Source: Rubricoccus sp963708165 (lineage in GTDB: Bacteria; Bacteroidota; Rhodothermia; Rhodothermales; Rubricoccaceae). Taken from it: a stretch of DNA of 64,000 nt. The stretch's first letter is position 1. Each line of letters begins with the position of its first letter. Of the stretch, positions 17,567 through 26,700 are shown piece by piece. A program made the translations under genes and the position numbers. Where the stretch lies: contig OY970187.1 in assembly GCA_963708165.1 (NCBI GenBank), forward strand, positions 2,728,001-2,792,000, in the 5' to 3' direction. The notes beneath the pieces were generated by a model that saw only the letters and a list, made by a program, of their open reading frames with translations, searched no databases and was not told the DNA's origin.

Positions 17567-18844
17567 CTAATCGATGCGCGAGCGGAGGATGCCCATAAAG
17601 TTGACCCCGAACGTCACCGACGTGATCGGGCCGTCGAGAACGGTCTCGAAGCCGCGGTCGAAGCGGGGGTAGATGCGGCTCACACGCAAACGAATGGCCG
17701 TGCCGCCAAAGCGCCTAGGACGCGCACCGAGGTACTCCAGCGCGGCGCCGTACCCCCAGCCCAGCCGCGTTGCCGGGTCGTAGGTGGACAGTTCCGGCTC
17801 GTCGGTGTCCTGCGCCGAGACACCCTGCAGGAGCAAGCCGCCCGCGACGTAGGGTAGCACGTCCAGCCCGCCGAGCGCGACGCGGGGACCCACCTCCACG
17901 CCCAGCAAGCCCACTGTAAGCCGGTCGGTCTCCACCAGGTCCGTCCCGCTCGTGCCAACGCGTGTTTCGGCCACGACGAGGTCGCCACCGTGGATCGAGA
18001 GCGCGCTGTGCCACCACTTGTACCGGAGCGCGAAGCCGAGCTCGCCCGCGATGGAGGTCTTCGTCGCCTCACCAAGGTTGCCCGTTCCCCACCCGGGCCC
18101 CAGGGTGAAATACAGCCCGGCAGAACCATCGGCGCGGTACCGCAGGCGCACGTCCTCGCGCACCCATCGGCCGTAGGTGCTGGTGGGGTAGCGTTCCAGG
18201 TACGCGTCGGCGCTCCGGTTGAGGGCCTCTTGCACGTCGGTGAGTCGCGGGTCTCGGGAGCCGCCGTACCACTGGCGTGAGAGCAGCAGCTTGCGCACGG
18301 CGAGCCGCGCCAGATCTACCTCCTCTGGCGTCGCGCCGCTGGCGGCAAACCGCTCGGGTACAGCTGTAGAGTCGCTGCGAAGCGTGTTCGCCGTCGACGG
18401 GCGGAGGCCGTAGCGCGGGCCGGGCAGAACCGTCAGGCGCGGCGCTCCCATCAGGTAGAGGTCCGAGCGCGGGTACGTGCTCGCGCTCTGCGTGTCCCAC
18501 CACGCGCCATCCGTGGCGAGCCAACGCACCGCCCACAGGTCGCCCGCCAGAAGCCCGAGCGCAAACCGGTCCGCGGCCGACGGCCACGTGACGGAGTCGC
18601 GCGAAAGCCCTTGCGTTTCCACCAGGAAGAGCTCCGCGAGCGCCGCGACGCTATCGGCCCGCCCGAACTGGCGCGCCACGACCGCGCGGTCCCACGCCTC
18701 ATCGAGCTGGCGGAAGTACACCTCGCCGGAGCTCGCAATGGCGCGGATCTCGGCGTCGAGCGCTTCAAAGCGTGACGAGTCCTCTGGCGTTTGTGCCGCC
18801 AGAGGCAGCGCGAAAAAGGCGAGGGCGATGAGGGCGAGGCGCAT
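17567..18844 (-). CDS. Probable outer-membrane beta-barrel protein
   Basis: The protein has 425 residues with a signal peptide (MRLALIALAFFALPLAAQ). The N-terminal half is helical and soluble. From about residue 240 alternating hydrophobic strands with aromatic ends appear (LYFTLGPGWGTG, ELGFALRYKWW, VGPRVALGG, LPYVAGGLLLQG), and the last strand VTFGVNFMG lies near the C-terminus, as in small outer-membrane barrels. No family is recognised. It is a single-gene unit, convergent with bshB1; a full palindrome separates them (17509-17526). Confidence 0.65.
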   Translation of the reverse strand: MRLALIALAFFALPLAAQTPEDSSRFEALDAEIRAIASSGEVYFRQLDEAWDRAVVARQFGRADSVAALAELFLVETQGLSRDSVTWPSAADRFALGLLAGDLWAVRWLATDGAWWDTQSASTYPRSDLYLMGAPRLTVLPGPRYGLRPSTANTLRSDSTAVPERFAASGATPEEVDLARLAVRKLLLSRQWYGGSRDPRLTDVQEALNRSADAYLERYPTSTYGRWVREDVRLRYRADGSAGLYFTLGPGWGTGNLGEATKTSIAGELGFALRYKWWHSALSIHGGDLVVAETRVGTSGTDLVETDRLTVGLLGVEVGPRVALGGLDVLPYVAGGLLLQGVSAQDTDEPELSTYDPATRLGWGYGAALEYLGARPRRFGGTAIRLRVSRIYPRFDRGFETVLDGPITSVTFGVNFMGILRSRID

Positions 18845-18983
18845 GGCATGGAGCCTCCGGGGAGGCCTCTGGCGGAAAGGCGGCGATGCTACGGCAGCAT
18901 CGCGCGTCTGCCAAGAGCCGCGTCTTCATCTCGCGCGGTCACACCTGCTGTGCCGCGCCGACCTGGAAACCAGGCATAAAAAA

Positions 18984-19088
18984 GTGAGGGCACGCGATCC
19001 GCATCGCGCCGCATCGACTTCCTACCGTTGCTGCCGTCAGGCCCTGGCGGAGTTCAGAAGGAGCTGGCCGTGCGGGACGTGCCCTCAC
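18984..19088 (-). ncRNA. ffs: Signal recognition particle RNA (4.5S type)
   Basis: The minus strand begins GTGAGGGCAC (19088-19079) and ends GTGCCCTCAC (18993-18984), giving a closed terminal helix. The middle contains GCCAGGGCCTGACGGCAGCA, the conserved SRP helix 8 with the CAGG/AGCA internal loop. The apical tetraloop is UGAC instead of the common GGAA; URRC loops are a known alternative. The Ffh-binding elements are thus present. Directly after the last base the minus strand has TTTTTT (18983-18978), so the terminal stem can act as the terminator. Length is 105 nt, normal for the small bacterial form. Confidence 0.88.
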
Positions 19089-19123
19089 TTCGCCGACGGG
19101 TCCCTGGGGGCGACCGGCTGGCA

Positions 19124-19131
19124 CGAAGGTA
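19124..19131 (-). promoter_or_regulatory. Possible promoter -7 element TACCTTCG of the SRP RNA
   Basis: TACCTTCG on the minus strand lies about 36 nt before the mature 5' end of the SRP RNA. A precursor with a leader of about 30 nt, trimmed later, would fit. The same octamer precedes 44898 and 49632. Confidence 0.4.
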
Positions 19132-19267
19132 CGGCGCCTCTGGCGCGATGAATCGCGAAGGGCGTGGGAATCGTGCGCGGACATGCTGTGGCGCGCCAGG
19201 GGCATCATGTCTCGCCCAGCCTCTGGCGCCAGAGGCTGAGGCCCGCTTGCTCCCAGTCCCCAGTCCC

Positions 19268-20389
19268 CTAGTTCTCCGGCTCGTCCCACTCCTCGTCCGG
19301 GCGCGAGTCGCGCTGGCGCCAGTCCGCCTCCAGATCCGAACGGGCATCGGTACGGACGGACTCTAGCATCTGGAGGTAGGAGCCGTAGCGCTCCGGCGTG
19401 ATGTGCTCGGCGTCGATGGCATCCTGAACGGCACAGCCGGGCTCGTGGTCGTGCGTGCAGTTGGGGTATTTGCAATCGTCCAGGAACGGGCGGAACTCCA
19501 CGAAATAGCCTCCGAGCTCCTCTGGCGTCATGCCCCAGATGCCGAACTCGCGGATGCCCGGCGTATCTGCCACCCAGCCATCGGCCACCTCGAACAGCGT
19601 CGCGAACGTGGTCGTGTGGCGGCCCTTCTGCGTCTTCTCGCTGACCTCGCCCACGACGAGATCGAGCGCGGGATCGACGGCGTTGAGCAGGCTGGATTTC
19701 CCGGCGCCCGACGGACCCGAAACCACGCTCACCTTGCCCGTCAGCGCCTCGCGGAAGGTGTCCACGCCCTCGCCGGTCTCGGCGCTCGTGAACAGGACGG
19801 GGTAGCCCAGGCTCTCGTACAGTTCGGCCCAGAACGCGAGGGCCTCTTGCGCCAGAGGCTTGTCTTCCAGCAGGTCTGCTTTGTTGAGCACGAGCCCGGC
19901 CGGGATGTGGCTGGCCTCGGCAGCGACGAAGAAGCGGTCCACAAAGCCGGGGTTGAGCTTGGGCGCGAACGTGGCCTGCACGCACCACGCGCGGTCCAGG
20001 TTGGTGACGATTACGTGCTCGCTTCTCGCGCGGTGCCCCGCGGCGCGGCGGCTGAGCTGGTTGTCGCGCGGCGCGATCTCCTGCACCATGCCGGTCTCGT
20101 CGTCCAGCAGCAGAATCCGTACGCGGTCGCCGACCGCCAGAGGGTTGGTCTCGTCGATGGTCTCGGCTTCCAGGCGAAACTTGCCGCGGATGCGCGATTG
20201 CACGTCGTCGCCGCTGTCGGTGCGGACGGTGTACCAGCTTCCGGTAGACCGCGTCACGAGGCCCCAGGCGTCTTTGGGCGCCTCTGGCGCAGTGCCTTCT
20301 TGGATGGCTTCTGGCGCGAGAAGACTCGAATCCGTGGCCTCTGGCGTGGCGCCAGAGGCGGGAAGGGAGGGGCGGTGCGAGTCGGACAC
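19268..20389 (-). CDS. rsgA: Ribosome small-subunit-dependent GTPase A
   Basis: The protein has 373 residues from a GTG at 20389. It is a circularly permuted GTPase that acts in late 30S maturation. The order of motifs is G4 (NKADLL), then G1 GPSGAGKSSLLNAV, then G3 DTPGIREFG, as in RsgA/YjeQ. An OB-fold precedes it (SRIRGKFRLE), and the zinc knuckle CKYPNCTHDHEPGC is near the C-terminus. The first 40 residues (PASGATPEA ... LAPEAIQEGTAPEAP) are an unusual N-terminal extension made largely of translated repeat units. Confidence 0.95.
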   Translation of the reverse strand: MSDSHRPSLPASGATPEATDSSLLAPEAIQEGTAPEAPKDAWGLVTRSTGSWYTVRTDSGDDVQSRIRGKFRLEAETIDETNPLAVGDRVRILLLDDETGMVQEIAPRDNQLSRRAAGHRARSEHVIVTNLDRAWCVQATFAPKLNPGFVDRFFVAAEASHIPAGLVLNKADLLEDKPLAQEALAFWAELYESLGYPVLFTSAETGEGVDTFREALTGKVSVVSGPSGAGKSSLLNAVDPALDLVVGEVSEKTQKGRHTTTFATLFEVADGWVADTPGIREFGIWGMTPEELGGYFVEFRPFLDDCKYPNCTHDHEPGCAVQDAIDAEHITPERYGSYLQMLESVRTDARSDLEADWRQRDSRPDEEWDEPEN

Positions 20390-20464
20390 GGGCGCGAGTG
20401 AAACACGAGGGGCGGGGCTCCGTCAGAACGCTCAGAACCCCCCGAGGCTCCGGCCTCTACCGCA

Positions 20465-20863
20465 ATGCCCACCGATCCCAAAGACCGCGCCCGCAGCGCC
20501 TTCGCCGACCTGGACACGCCCGAGAAGACCGCCTTCGTCATCGAGGCCACGTTTTCCACCATCGGCGCGGCGCTCCGCGAAACCGGCCAGCGCCTCGGCG
20601 AGGCCATCTCCGAGTTTGACCCGGAGGCCTTCTTCCGCGACATGAGCGCGCCAGAGGCTCACGCCCCGCACGATACCCGCGCTGGTGCGCCCTCCACCAC
20701 AGCGACGCAGCGATCTACGGCCACGAAAGCTGCCGCGGCGCAAGCGGCGGCCACTAAGCCTGCTGCGCGCAAGACGGCACCCAAGACGGCGCCCAAAGCA
20801 AAGCCCAAGCCGTCCTCCAAAACAGCTGGCCGCAGCCGCAAAAAGAAGGACGACGACGCGTGA
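20465..20863 (+). CDS. Small protein with histone H1-like Lys/Ala/Pro tail
   Basis: The protein has 132 residues. The first 60 residues form a helical, moderately acidic domain (TPEKTAFVIEATFSTIGAALRE). The last 60 are almost only Ala, Lys, Pro, Thr and Ser (AAQAAATKPAARKTAPKTAPK), like eukaryotic H1 tails and bacterial H1-like proteins. DNA or polyanion binding is plausible but not shown. It is the first of three genes joined by GTGA overlaps (20860-20863, 21111-21114), so all three are probably translated together. Confidence 0.65.
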   Translation: MPTDPKDRARSAFADLDTPEKTAFVIEATFSTIGAALRETGQRLGEAISEFDPEAFFRDMSAPEAHAPHDTRAGAPSTTATQRSTATKAAAAQAAATKPAARKTAPKTAPKAKPKPSSKTAGRSRKKKDDDA

Positions 20864-21114
20864 GCGATCCGCAGGACACATGGCTCGAACGCTTCGGTCG
20901 CGCCGGGCCTCTGGCGCGTCTCGGACTCCTCAGCGGCGGCGCGGTGCGCGTCGCCGCGCGCGCCATCGACCGTGGCCTGGAGCGCGCGGCAGGCATCGCA
21001 GCAGACGCCGAAAACGCGTTTCGAAAAGAGCTCGATCCAAACATTAAAGACGCGACGATTTTAGAAGAGACGACCGAACGGGATCCCAACGACGACCGCC
21101 AGAGGCCGCAGTGA
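20860..21114 (+). CDS. Hypothetical protein, 84 residues
   Basis: The GTG start overlaps the stop of the upstream gene (GTGA). The protein is short, with an amphipathic middle (ARLGLLSGGAVRVAARAIDRGLERAAG) and an acidic end. No known family is recognised. The coupling on both sides argues that it is a real gene with a role linked to its neighbours. Confidence 0.6.
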   Translation: MSDPQDTWLERFGRAGPLARLGLLSGGAVRVAARAIDRGLERAAGIAADAENAFRKELDPNIKDATILEETTERDPNDDRQRPQ

Positions 21115-21728
21115 GCGCGCGCCGCGTCGCGCTGGCGCTCGTGTTTCTCGCCTGCGCCTGGACGGTGTGGACCGCGTGGCACATCGTCGAGGTGGCGAAC
21201 AGCCCGCTCGCGCCCCAGGCCTCTGGCGACGCTGTGGTCGTGCTCGGCGCGGCGGTCCACGGTGACGCCCCCAGCCCCGTCTTCGCCGCACGTCTGGACG
21301 ATGGCATCGCACTGGTACAGTCCGGCCGAGCGCCACTGCTCCTTTTGACGGGAGGCGTGGGCGAGTCGGCTACTCAGGCAGAGTCCACGGTGGGGCGGAC
21401 GTACGCTCTCGCCAGAGGCGTCCCTTCGGCCGCGATCCGCGTCGAGACGCGTTCGCGCACGACGGAAGAGAACCTGGCCTGCATCGCGCCTATCGTGCGA
21501 GCCTCTGGCGCCGATACGCTGCTGCTCGTCAGCGATCCGCTGCACCTGCGCCGCGCAGCGGCCCTGGCGCGAGACCAGGGACTGACCGTGATCACGGCTC
21601 CCGCGCCATCCTCGCGCTACCGATCGTGGCGCACCCGAGCACCGTTTCTAGCACGAGAGGTGTGGTTTTCGGCTGTTCGCTCCGCGTCTCGACTCGTCGG
21701 CTACGAGCCACAGTGTCCCGAGAGCTAG
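21111..21728 (+). CDS. YdcF/DUF218-family membrane-associated protein
   Basis: The protein has 205 residues from a GTG overlapping the upstream stop. One N-terminal membrane span (ALALVFLACAWTVWTAWHIV) leads to a DUF218 domain, with AVVVLGAAVHGD, LLLTGGVGES and VETRSRTTEENL. This last segment carries the conserved Glu-Asn of the family. Members include SanA and YdcF; roles in envelope barrier function are known for some, with SAM binding reported for YdcF. It ends the three-gene unit; a full palindrome follows at 21732-21749. Confidence 0.8.
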   Translation: MSARRVALALVFLACAWTVWTAWHIVEVANSPLAPQASGDAVVVLGAAVHGDAPSPVFAARLDDGIALVQSGRAPLLLLTGGVGESATQAESTVGRTYALARGVPSAAIRVETRSRTTEENLACIAPIVRASGADTLLLVSDPLHLRRAAALARDQGLTVITAPAPSSRYRSWRTRAPFLAREVWFSAVRSASRLVGYEPQCPES

Positions 21729-21785
21729 CTGCCTCTGGCGCCAGAGGCGCGTCCACGCTCCGGCTACTCGCCAGAGGCCACGTCG

Positions 21786-22697
21786 CTACGCCGTGAGTGC
21801 GCCGACGAGCGCTGGGGCCACGTCGAGCAGCGAGGTCGCCTCCGCGAAACGGTCCGCACCGGGTCCCAGCGCGATGAGCGGGACCGGGTTCGTCGTGTGG
21901 CTTTTCGTCGTCGGCCGCTCGATGTTGCCGTGATCGCTAGAGACCACGAGAAGGTCGCGCTCCGGGTCGAGCGCGCGCCGGATCTCGCCCAGAAACGCGT
22001 CCACGAGAGGCAGGATGACCTCTGGCGTGAGGCTGTCGCGGCCGTGGCCCGCGGTGTCGGTGTGGGGGTAGTCGTAGAGCGTAAAGCGGTGCCGCTGCGC
22101 GAGCCTGACCAAACGTCGTCCTGCTTCCTCTGGCGAGACCGGGACATGATCGGCGTCGATGTGGCGCTGCCACGCGCGGCCGGTAAAGTCGGCTGGGAGC
22201 GCGTCGCCAATGGCGAGATCTGCCGCGGTGCGCAGCCGCACGCCCGCCTCCCGCGCTGCCCGGGACGACGCGTTCCAGCGGTTGCGCGCCTCCATGAGCC
22301 TGAAGTAGCGCTCCGGATAGCCGTTAGCGAGCGTCATCGCCTCTGGCGAGATCCCTCGCGCCCGCAGGCGCGCAAAAACGCTGTGCTCCGCCAGAGGCGC
22401 GTGCGTGGTGCTGGGCGGGTACGGGCCGAAATGGCGGCCGTGCAACGCCGGTCCGTCCACGCCCGAGAACAGCGCGACCTGCCCCGTCCCGCTCTGCGGG
22501 AGGCCTTCCATCCCGAGGGTCGCGTCGAGCGGGACGAACACGTGGCGCTTCTGGCGGATGGGCTCAGCCTCGGCGGTCCACGCCTGCCCGCCCGCGAGGG
22601 CGCGGAGTGCGGGAAGGTCCAGCGTGTGGAGCGGATTGTGCGGGCTGGCGGGGCCCAGACCCACGCCGTCTAGAAACACGAAGAGGCAACGCGTCAT
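21786..22697 (-). CDS. Alkaline-phosphatase-superfamily metalloenzyme (phosphomutase-like)
   Basis: The protein has 303 residues from the ATG at 22697. It has the features of metal-dependent phosphomutases: FVFLDGVGLG at residues 6-15, QSGTGQVALFSG with the likely nucleophile region near 70, YDYPHTDTAGHG and SSDHGNIE, which supply metal ligands. This group includes cofactor-independent phosphoglycerate mutase and phosphopentomutase, but at 303 residues it is shorter and the substrate is open. It overlaps the upstream DprA-like gene by ATGA (22694-22697), implying translational coupling. Confidence 0.78.
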   Translation of the reverse strand: MTRCLFVFLDGVGLGPASPHNPLHTLDLPALRALAGGQAWTAEAEPIRQKRHVFVPLDATLGMEGLPQSGTGQVALFSGVDGPALHGRHFGPYPPSTTHAPLAEHSVFARLRARGISPEAMTLANGYPERYFRLMEARNRWNASSRAAREAGVRLRTAADLAIGDALPADFTGRAWQRHIDADHVPVSPEEAGRRLVRLAQRHRFTLYDYPHTDTAGHGRDSLTPEVILPLVDAFLGEIRRALDPERDLLVVSSDHGNIERPTTKSHTTNPVPLIALGPGADRFAEATSLLDVAPALVGALTA

Positions 22698-23539
22698 AGC
22701 GCGGCCTGAATGTCGGCGTCGGAGCCGAGAACGGGCACGCCCGCGGGTCCCGCGTGCAGCGCAAAAGCGGGGCGGCCTGCGCCAGAGGCCCACGCGAGCG
22801 CCTTGGCCTCTGGCGACCCCGCCAGAGGCGCCGCGCCAATCGCGACCCGCGCGATGGCGGCCTGCACGAGCGCCGCCTGGCTCTCGTCGTGCTCGAAGGG
22901 GCCGTGACCCATCGGGAAGGGCGAGACGAGCACGCCGCCTGCTTTGACAAGCGCCGTCGCGCCGGGCCGGAGGCTGGGCGTGAGCCGCGCCAGTCCCATC
23001 GGAGCGACGGCCACAACGCGCGCGCCTGCGCCCAGCGCGGGTTTCTGCACCGCCAGGTCGAACCCGTCTTTGGCGCCCGTCACGATGCCACCTCCGGCGA
23101 ACTGCACGGCCAGCCGCGTCGCGGCTTCGAAGGCCTCTGGCGCCAGCCCCACGCGGCCCAGAATGGCGAGCGCGGGAGACTCCAGCGCGTCCAGGTGCCC
23201 GTACGCCCAGAGCGCCACGGGCCGGTCCGAGGGCGGCAGCGCATCCAGCCCGGCGGGCCACTCGGCGTCGCCAGAGGCTAGCACGGCGACGCGTTTGGGC
23301 GCGAGCGCGGCGATCTGCGCGCGCGCGGCTCCGAGCGCTTCGTCGAGCTCAGCGCCGAACAGCCGCTCCACGATGGCGTCGGCGCGGGGCGCGCTTTTGA
23401 GGCGCAGCAGCACCTGCTCGCGGGGCGTCGCGCGGAGCGCCTCTGGCGTGGCGAAGTGCTCCAGCACGCGGTGGACGGTTACGCGGCCCACGCCGTCGAG
23501 GCGGAGCAGGGCGAGGGCGAAAGGTGCGACGGTAGGCAT
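22694..23539 (-). CDS. DprA-like DNA-processing protein, divergent
   Basis: The protein has 281 residues (MPTVAPFALALL). A helix-hairpin-helix start (LLRLDGVGRVTVHRVL) and a DprA-type Rossmann region follow. The hallmark SGxARGID of DprA, which loads RecA on incoming single-stranded DNA, is replaced by TGAKDGFDLAV, and the GSR motif reads LGRVG. It is therefore a divergent relative that may have lost DprA function. TACTTTG on the minus strand (23586-23580) is a good -7 box. Confidence 0.65.
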   Translation of the reverse strand: MPTVAPFALALLRLDGVGRVTVHRVLEHFATPEALRATPREQVLLRLKSAPRADAIVERLFGAELDEALGAARAQIAALAPKRVAVLASGDAEWPAGLDALPPSDRPVALWAYGHLDALESPALAILGRVGLAPEAFEAATRLAVQFAGGGIVTGAKDGFDLAVQKPALGAGARVVAVAPMGLARLTPSLRPGATALVKAGGVLVSPFPMGHGPFEHDESQAALVQAAIARVAIGAAPLAGSPEAKALAWASGAGRPAFALHAGPAGVPVLGSDADIQAAL

Positions 23540-23579
23540 AGCAGACGTTACCGCCGCAGGGCAAACGGGGCGTGAGGAA

Positions 23580-23586
23580 CAAAGTA
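23580..23586 (-). promoter_or_regulatory. Promoter -7 element TACTTTG
   Basis: On the minus strand the sequence TACTTTG matches the Bacteroidota consensus TAnnTTTG closely. It lies about 40 bp before the start of the DprA-like gene and would drive the two-gene unit 23539-21786. Confidence 0.5.
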
Positions 23587-23705
23587 CCCGCCCGCGTTCC
23601 GCTTCGTTCTTCCACGCCACTGATCAGGTGAGCCTCTGGCGCGAACGGCCGTCGCCAGAGGCTGGGCACATTGTTTGCCACTCGGCGAGCGTGACCCTTC
23701 CCGCG

Positions 23706-26700
23706 ATGGACGACCTTCCCCGCCTCATCGTGCTCTCTGCCTCTCCCGGCGGAGAGGACTTCTTACGCTCGCAGTCTCTCGTCGAGGCACCTATCGTGGT
23801 GCCGTCGGCAGCCGTGCTCGCGGCCACCATCCGCGACGAACCGCACGAGGGTATCGTCGTGATGGATGTCTCGGAGGCCGAGGCGGCGTGGGACGCCGTC
23901 GAAGCGTACGCCCCGCAGACACCCACGGCGGTCGTCTCGGCGACGCCCATCCTGGGCATCCCGACCGTTCTGCCAGATGGGCTCCACGGGTGGATCACGG
24001 CCCTGCGCCCGCTCCCATCCTGGGACGCGGTTCGGTCGATGGACTCGCTCGAAGCCTTTGCGCACCACCTCCCGATCGGTGTGTACCGCACCACGCGGGA
24101 CGGGCGCATTCTCTACGCCAACCCTGCCCTCGCCGTCGCGCTGGGCGTGCCATCGGTCGCCGCACTGTCCACGATGGATGTGCGCAAGGACCTGGGCTAC
24201 CCGCGCGAGCAGTTCGTGCGCGAGATCGAGCGCGTCGGCAGCATCCGCAACCACATCGTGCAGTGGACCGATCGCAACGGTCGCGAGGTCTACACCCGCG
24301 AAAACGGTCGGGCCGTGCTCGGAGCCTCTGGCGAGGTCGCCTACTACGAGGGCACCATCGAAGACGTCACGACCGAGCACGTCGCGCAGGACCGGGAGCG
24401 CCGCCGCGCCCGACAACTCGAAGCGTTGGTTCGCTTCGCCGAAGCAGCGGACCTCATCGTCGACCACGAAGCCATGCTCCGCGCCGCCGTCGAAGCGGGC
24501 GTCGACGCCACGGGCTCCGACTGGGGCTTGCTCGTGCTCCACGACGGCGAAAACAATCACGTCGAGGCGTGGTCCTCGGCGTTTCCGCCAGAGGCCGTCG
24601 CCGAGATCGCCGCCTCTGGCGCGTTTACCTACCTCCCGCTAGAAACCGAGACGTTCCTGCTCCGCGACGTGCAGAACACGCCGCTTCAACTTCCCGAGGT
24701 CGTCGTCCGTGAAATGGAGCGGTACGGCTTCCGTGCGTTCGGCAGCTTCCCCCTCGTGCGCGATGGCAAAAACATCGGAGCCTTTATCGCGGGCTTCAAC
24801 TCTGCGCACACCTTTGGCGCCAACGAGCTCCAGATGGTCTCGGCCCTCACCTGGCACCTCGCCGGAACGCTCGCCCGCAAGCGCGCCGAGCGCGACCTAC
24901 AGGACTCGGAGGAGACGCTTCAGTTTATCGCCGAGGCCACCAACCACGTTCTCTACCGCCTCCGCCACACGCCAGAGGCCGACGCCTTCGACTACATCAG
25001 CCCGGCCGTCGAGACGCTGACGGGCTACTCGCTCGATGCTCTCGCCGAGAAAGGTGGGATTCAGGCGCTCGTCGGCGAAGACCTGTTCGCGCAGCCTCTG
25101 GCGACGGACCAGAGCGTGGTAGGCAACGTCTACCGAATGCGCACCGCGAACGGCGGCTCGCGCTGGATCGAAAACAGCGCCTATCCGTGGTGCAACGAGA
25201 AAGGGGAGACCATCGGTGTGGTGGGTGTCCTGCACGACGTGAGCGAGCGCGTGCAGAACGAGGCCCTCACGGCCGCGCGCGCGCAGGCGTCGCTGGCATT
25301 TCCAACGGCTCTCGCGTCGCTGGCCCGTTTCGACGCGCCCTCGCTCGATGTCTTCTCGAACGCCGCCGCGCAATCGGTTCTGGATACGCTCGGCGCCGAC
25401 CGCGTCGCGGTGTGCCTTCTCGACGGCACCGAGGTTACCTCGCGTGCTACCATCACGAGCGATCCGGACGTGGTCGCGCCGTTCTACTCGATCCCGATCC
25501 GGGACCTCGATCACCTGCTAGAGTCGCTCGGGGAAAAGCGCACCCTCGCCCTCTCCGATACCGCCACGCACCCGCTGGCGGAGGTGCTGCCACCCACCGA
25601 GCGCTTCGAGGCCAACGGCTACCGCAGCGTGCTCGCCGCCACGATCTGGCGCTCCGGCAAACCTGTCGGGTTCGTGCTCATCAACCGCGAAGCCGATGTC
25701 CGGTGGACGACCGAGGAACGCGACTTCGCCGCTGGCGTCGCCGACGCCGTGGCGCTGGCCGTCGAGCGCGCCGAGCGCGCCCGCGCCGAATCCGCGCTGC
25801 GCGAGAGCGAAGAGCGCCACCGCGCCCTTTCCGAGATGTCGAGCGACTACGCGTTTGTGCTGTGCAAGTGGGAGGGCATGGCACCCATCGTGACGTGGAT
25901 CGGAGGCGCAGTCGAGAACGTCTCCGGTCACCCTGCCGGAGCCTTCCAGGACGTGTCGCTGATGCGCACGCTCATCCACGAGGACTCGTTGCCTACCATA
26001 CGGCAGGCCCTCAGCAACTTGGAGGAAGGCGAAGAGACCACGTTTGAAGCGCGCCTCGTAACAAGGTACGGGGAAGAGCGGTGGGTCCTGCACCGCGCGC
26101 GCGCAGGCGAAGTGCTGCCCAGCCAGGGCCGCCTGATGTACCACTCCGGCCAGGACATCACCGTGCGCAAACAGTCTGAAGTAGCACTGGTAGACGCCCG
26201 CGAGCAAGCCGAAGCCGCGCAGGCCGTAGCGGAGGAGATGGGCCAGCTGAAGAGTTCCTTCCTGGCCAACATGAGCCACGAGATTCGCACGCCCCTGACG
26301 GGCATCCTCGGCTTTTCCGATCTGCTCGCCGAAGAACTCGAAGGCGAACAGCGCGAATACGCCGAGTTCATCGAGAAGAGCGGCCGCCGTCTTCTCGACA
26401 CGCTCAACTCCGTTCTCGACCTCTCGCGCCTCCAGTCTGACCATGCGCAGCCAGAGCTGTGCCCCATCGACCTCGCCGACGAAGCCAGCGAGGCGGCACA
26501 GCTGCTGATGCCTCTGGCGACAGAGCGCGGCCTCTCGCTCCGCTTCAGCACCACGGGCCCTGTGCTCGCCATGCTAGACCGCACGTGCATCAACCGCACG
26601 CTGACCAACATCATCGGCAACGCGCTGAAGTTTACAGACCAGGGCGGCGTGGACGTGGTCGTGGAAGCCTCTGGCGACGACGCCATTCTGACCATCCGCG

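Noticed and set aside
25100..26510. Motif-free stretch inside the hybrid kinase as a sign of transfer
   Set aside because: Domain order, codon use and frame are continuous with the flanks. Gaps of about 1 kb without the repeat also occur in priA and the TonB receptor.
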